Shown piece by piece: positions 57,986-61,367 of a stretch of DNA of 61,367 nucleotides (within the stretch, counting starts at the first letter, position 1; the number at the start of each line of letters is the position of its first letter). A program made the translations under genes and the position numbers. This DNA is from an uncultured Collinsella sp. (GTDB lineage Bacteria > Actinomycetota > Coriobacteriia > Coriobacteriales > Coriobacteriaceae): assembly GCA_959605475.1 (NCBI GenBank), contig CAUHFS010000004.1, positions 1 to 61,367 on the forward strand. Direction: 5' to 3'. The notes under the pieces are model-generated. The model worked only from the letters and a program-made list of their open reading frames with translations. It made no database searches and was not told where the DNA came from.

Positions 57986-60886
57986 ATGACCCAGCCCCTG
58001 CCCTGGGAAAAGAACACTGCCGCGCCCGTGCCGCCCGCGCCGGAACCCGTGCCACTCGATGCATACACCGCCCCCGCTGCGCCGGAGCCCGAGCTCGTTC
58101 CGCTCGACATCTACGACGCTCCCGCGCCGGCGCCCAAGCCCGCCAAGCCGCTCGTCGACATCGACAGCCTTAATCCCGCCCAGCGCGAGGCGGTCCTGTC
58201 CACCGAGGGCCCGTTGCTGGTGCTCGCCGGCGCCGGCTCGGGCAAGACCCGCGTCTTGACCTTCCGCATCGCACATATGCTCGGCGACCTGGGTGTTAAG
58301 CCTTGGCAGGTTCTTGCCATCACGTTTACCAACAAGGCTGCGGCCGAGATGCGCGAGCGTCTGGCGGCACTCATCCCAAGCGGCACCCGTGGCATGTGGG
58401 TGTGCACCTTCCATGCCATGTGCGTGCGCATGCTGCGCGAGGACGCCGACCTGCTGGGCTATACCGGTCAATTCACCATCTACGATGACGACGACTCAAA
58501 GCGCATGGTGCGCGACATTATGCAGGCGCTCGGCATCGAGCAAAAGCAGTTCCCCATCAACATGATCCGCAGCAAGATCAGCTCTGCTAAAAACGCCATG
58601 ATCGGGCCCGAGGACATGCTCAAGAGCGCCGATAGCCCCAACGACAAAAAGGCCGCGCAAGTCTACCTGGAGCTGGAGCGCCGCCTGCGCGCCGCCAACG
58701 CGATGGACTTCGACGACCTGCTCGTGCGCACGCTCGAGCTACTGCGCACCCGCCCCGAGGTGCTCGACAAGTACCAAGAGCGCTTCCGCTACATTAGCGT
58801 CGACGAATATCAGGACACCAACCACGTCCAGTACGAAATCGCCAACCTGCTGGCCGCCAAGTACCAAAACCTCATGGTCGTGGGCGACGACGACCAGTCC
58901 ATTTATAGCTGGCGTGGCGCCGACATCACCAACATCCTGGACTTTGAGCAGGACTTTAAAAACTGCAAGACCGTCAAGTTGGAGCAGAACTATCGCTCCA
59001 CGGGTCACATCCTGAGCGCCGCCAATGCCGTTGTTCGCCACAACTCGCAGCGCAAGGACAAGCGCCTGTTTACGGCCGAGGGCGATGGCGAGAAGATTCA
59101 GGCTTTCCAGGCAAGCGACGAGCGCGACGAAGGTCGCTGGATTGCCGGCGAGATCGAAAAGCTGCATGCCAAGGGTACGAGCTACGACGATATCGCCGTG
59201 TTCTACCGCACCAACGCCCAGTCGCGTATCCTCGAAGATATGTTCCTGCGCGCGGGCGTGCCCTACAAGATCGTCGGCGGCACGCGATTCTTCGACCGCG
59301 CCGAGATTCGCGACGTCATGGCCTATCTCAAGATGATCGTGAACCCGGCCGACGAGATGAGCGTCAAGCGCGTCATCAACACGCCGCGCCGCGGCATCGG
59401 CTCCACCTCGATCCAAAAGATCGAGCAGCTGGCGCGCGACAACCGCTGCTCGTTCTTCCAGGCCTGCGAGATCGCAACAGCCGAGACGGGCATGTTTAGT
59501 GCCAAGGTGCGCAACGGCCTGTCGAGTTTTGTGGCGCTGGTGCGCGAGGGCCGCCGCATGGACGGCGAGCTCAAGGACGTCGTCGAGATGATTGTCGATA
59601 AGACGGGCCTGCTGCAGGCGTTTCGCGCCGAGGGCACCATGGAGTCCGAGAGCCGCGCCGAGAACATCCAGGAATTCCTGGGCGTCGCCGCCGAATTTGA
59701 GGAGACGCACGAGGATATCGAGGGTACGCTCGAGAGCTTGGAAGAGCTGCGCGCGGCCGGTGTTGCCGATGTGCCTGCCGGCGCCGAGCCCGAGCCCGTC
59801 GTGGTGAGCGCGCCTGCGCCCGAGCCGGGACCGTCCGCTCCGGCATCCTCGTTTGAGGCACTTGTCGGCGCTCGTGACGCCGCGGGCTCCAATCCGCTCG
59901 ATAGCCTAGCCGCCCCGGCGCTCTCGCCGCAGGATGCCCTGGCCGCCGCCATCGCGGGCAACGCGTATGCCGTGCCAACAGAGCTACCGGCGGGCGCCGT
60001 GCATGCCGACGAGATCGAGCGCACCTACGGTCCGCTCACCTGTAAGGCGCTGCCGGCACTCATGGAGTGGCTGGCCCTGCGCTCCGACTTGGATTCCCTG
60101 GCCGGCGAGACGCATGCCATTACCATGATGACCATCCACTCCGCCAAGGGCCTGGAGTTCCCGGCGGTGTTCGTGGCCGGCATGGAGGAGGGCATCTTCC
60201 CGCACGTGCACGACTTTGGCGGCAGCGATGATCCGGGCAAGCTCGAGGAGGAACGTCGCCTGGCCTACGTTGCCATCACGCGCGCCCGTAAGCGCCTGTT
60301 TCTGACCTATGCGGCCACGCGCCGCACCTACGGCTCGACTTCTGCCAACCCGCGCTCGCGCTTCCTCAACGAGATTCCGTTTGAGGATATCGAGTTTAGC
60401 GGTATCGGTTCTGCCGGTTTTGAGGGCACGGGCTGGGAGAAGCGCGGCGACCGTCACGGCACCTTTGGCTCGGGCATGGGCTCGGATATGTATGGCGGCA
60501 AGGTGTTCGGTTCGCATACGCGCTCGACCGGCGGCTCCGGATCGCGCGGCGGATCGAGCTTCGACGATTTCTTTGGTGGCAGCACCTATGGCACCGAGCG
60601 CCATCGCGGGGTTTCGCCCGACGCCGGCCGTGTTGCCTCGACCTTTGGTTCGGGCGCGCCGCGAGCTAAAAAGCCGTCGTCCAAGGTGTCGCCGACGGTG
60701 GAGCGCAAGGTCGATCGCGCCAGCGCGTCGCAGGACTTTGCCGCGGGCGATACCGTGAGCCACAAGACCTTTGGCACCGGTACCGTGATCTCGGTCGCCG
60801 GAGACATGATCGAGGTGCAGTTCGAAAAGACCGGCCAGACCAAAAAGCTAATGAAGGGCTTTGCGCCTATAGTGAAACTGACCTAG
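57986..60886 (+). CDS. pcrA: ATP-dependent DNA helicase PcrA/UvrD
   Basis: 966-residue superfamily 1A helicase, longer than the usual 720-750. Q-motif LNPAQREAV (62-70), Walker A GAGSGKT (82-88), TFTNKAAAEM, Walker B VDEYQDTN, QSIYSWRGAD, and late MTIHSAKGLEFPAVF and VAITRARKRL. C-terminal tudor-like PcrA domain (DTVSHKTFGTGTVISV). Unusual parts: a Pro/Ala-rich N-terminal extension (1-60), a Pro/Ala/Ser insertion at about 596-670 within domain 2B, and a Gly/Ser/Phe-rich stretch before the tail. Acts in replication restart, mismatch and excision repair. Confidence 0.96.
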   Translation: MTQPLPWEKNTAAPVPPAPEPVPLDAYTAPAAPEPELVPLDIYDAPAPAPKPAKPLVDIDSLNPAQREAVLSTEGPLLVLAGAGSGKTRVLTFRIAHMLGDLGVKPWQVLAITFTNKAAAEMRERLAALIPSGTRGMWVCTFHAMCVRMLREDADLLGYTGQFTIYDDDDSKRMVRDIMQALGIEQKQFPINMIRSKISSAKNAMIGPEDMLKSADSPNDKKAAQVYLELERRLRAANAMDFDDLLVRTLELLRTRPEVLDKYQERFRYISVDEYQDTNHVQYEIANLLAAKYQNLMVVGDDDQSIYSWRGADITNILDFEQDFKNCKTVKLEQNYRSTGHILSAANAVVRHNSQRKDKRLFTAEGDGEKIQAFQASDERDEGRWIAGEIEKLHAKGTSYDDIAVFYRTNAQSRILEDMFLRAGVPYKIVGGTRFFDRAEIRDVMAYLKMIVNPADEMSVKRVINTPRRGIGSTSIQKIEQLARDNRCSFFQACEIATAETGMFSAKVRNGLSSFVALVREGRRMDGELKDVVEMIVDKTGLLQAFRAEGTMESESRAENIQEFLGVAAEFEETHEDIEGTLESLEELRAAGVADVPAGAEPEPVVVSAPAPEPGPSAPASSFEALVGARDAAGSNPLDSLAAPALSPQDALAAAIAGNAYAVPTELPAGAVHADEIERTYGPLTCKALPALMEWLALRSDLDSLAGETHAITMMTIHSAKGLEFPAVFVAGMEEGIFPHVHDFGGSDDPGKLEEERRLAYVAITRARKRLFLTYAATRRTYGSTSANPRSRFLNEIPFEDIEFSGIGSAGFEGTGWEKRGDRHGTFGSGMGSDMYGGKVFGSHTRSTGGSGSRGGSSFDDFFGGSTYGTERHRGVSPDAGRVASTFGSGAPRAKKPSSKVSPTVERKVDRASASQDFAAGDTVSHKTFGTGTVISVAGDMIEVQFEKTGQTKKLMKGFAPIVKLT

Positions 60887-60987
60887 GCGGCTTTCCCAGG
60901 CACGGCACCTCGGCCTTCAATCGTCGGGCATGACCTCAAGGTCTATGCCCTCCTCTTTCAGGCCGATCCGCCGCACCTGGAAAACCC
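60887..60987 (+). repeat. ~100-nt structured element, copy 3 (after pcrA)
   Basis: Outer stem TTTCCCAGG/CCTGGAAAA, middle CTCGGCCT/AGGCCGAT, inner hairpin GGGCATGACCT-ca-AGGTCTATGCCC, with the same unpaired CGTCG and CTCCTCTTTC as the other two copies. All three stems differ in sequence from copies 1 and 2 yet stay paired. Confidence 0.8.
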
Positions 60988-61036
60988 GTACATCCGGCTA
61001 GGCGGGCGCGCCGGGGGCTTTGGTCGCCTGCTCGGG

Positions 61037-61091
61037 CAGTCCTGCGCAAGACGGAGGCCACATTAAGTGGCCTCCTTTGCGTGCGGAACTC
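61037..61091 (+). repeat. Hairpin element A
   Basis: CAGTCCTGC...GGAGGCCAC-attaa-GTGGCCTCC...TGCGGAACTC. The stem 61053-61061/61067-61075 is perfect. It is matched by element B in inverted orientation at the right edge. Confidence 0.7.
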
Positions 61092-61312
61092 GCGATCGAT
61101 GTTGCCCTATACGCCCGCCCAGGTCCTTAGATAACGTTGCTTGCGAGCGTCGCTCTGCTCGGTCGCTTTTTGGTCTGGAGAGCCGGGTGGGCTGATAGCT
61201 AGATATGGCAAGGGGCTCCTCCGTTGATGAACGGGGGAGCCCCTTGTTGCGTTGTGATTGTTGTTGCTAGTCGGAGGCTCGCCGGGACGGGGCGCGGGGT
61301 TTGGTCGATCGA

Positions 61313-61366
61313 GAGTTCCGCACGAGCCGGAGAGCACTTAATGTGCTCTCCGTGCGAGCAGGACTG
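61313..61366 (-). repeat. Hairpin element B (inverted relative of A)
   Basis: Read on the minus strand: CAGTCCTGC...GGAGAGCAC-attaa-GTGCTCTCC...TGCGGAACTC. Flanks and loop equal those of element A; the stem bases at two pairs are exchanged compensatorily (GC/GC versus AG/CT). It continues to the last bases of the window. Confidence 0.7.
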
Positions 61367-61367
61367 T

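Larger units (their letters stand above)
60988..61367. other. Right-end intergenic region: three hairpins, no gene
   Basis: Between the structured element and the window end I see no coding frame worth calling. It holds the element A hairpin (61037-61091), a perfect 17-bp stem CAAGGGGCTCCTCCGTT/AACGGGGGAGCCCCTTG (61209-61225/61230-61245, one G-U pair), probably a terminator, and element B (61313-61366). Confidence 0.6.

Overview
The window looks like a stretch of chromosome from a gut Coriobacteriia, most probably Collinsella. The core genes are GC-rich with strong G/C bias at third codon positions, RBSs are of the AAGGAG/GAAAGG type, and mannose-family PTS genes, Coriobacteria-style two-component systems and a HisZ-HisG fusion are present. 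The genus call is inference from gene content and style; I ran no search.

Layout. 1-6.2 kb: the tail of a PTS IID gene, an MFS exporter, then a catabolic cluster with a FrlB-like SIS deglycase, a complete mannose-family PTS (IIA, IIB, IIC, IID) and a FrlC-like epimerase, which together fit uptake and breakdown of glycated amino acids such as fructoselysine or psicoselysine. 6.3-15.5 kb: a nearly unbroken histidine operon (hisZ-hisG fusion, D, C, B, H, A, F, I, a small ORF, E), with the PHP-type histidinol-phosphatase convergent at its end, so every step of the pathway is encoded here. 15.6-31.2 kb: housekeeping genes, namely a CydDC-like double ABC transporter with a YgbA_NO-family partner, a LarC C-terminal domain protein, YfcE-like phosphodiesterase, MazG, enolase, a DivIC/FtsB-like protein, Ppx/GppA, tRNA-Leu(UAA), an orphan galactitol-type PTS IIB with a VOC protein, an OmpR-type two-component system and a PPP-type phosphatase.

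31.2-43.6 kb is an accessory island with visibly lower GC. It holds an unknown gene, an AbiEi-type antitoxin followed by only a 21-codon stub of its AbiEii toxin, and then a five-gene cassette: MORC/MutL-like GHKL ATPase, Z1-domain helicase-like ATPase, PD-(D/E)XK nuclease-like protein, AIPR protein and, convergent, a C5 cytosine methyltransferase. This is a restriction-modification-like defence architecture. A DUF4143 ATPase preceded by two tandem 33-bp dyads closes the island.

43.8-61.4 kb: two coupled metallophosphoesterases, a TacT/TacA-like GNAT/DUF1778 toxin-antitoxin pair with a perfect operator palindrome, GluQ-RS, a DUF2207 membrane protein, a GNAT enzyme, purH, a BceRS-like two-component pair, a universal stress protein, uppP and pcrA.

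The intergenic DNA is unusually rich in structured repeats. Three ~100-nt elements share unpaired blocks but have covarying stems (13.5, 52.9 and 60.9 kb). Six small hairpins share a GGGAC-N(4-5)-TTA loop on unrelated stems. An inverted pair of ~55-nt hairpins lies at the right edge. A 200-bp segment near 50.1 kb is bounded by a perfect 17-bp inverted repeat. No CRISPR array, rRNA or complete insertion sequence was seen.
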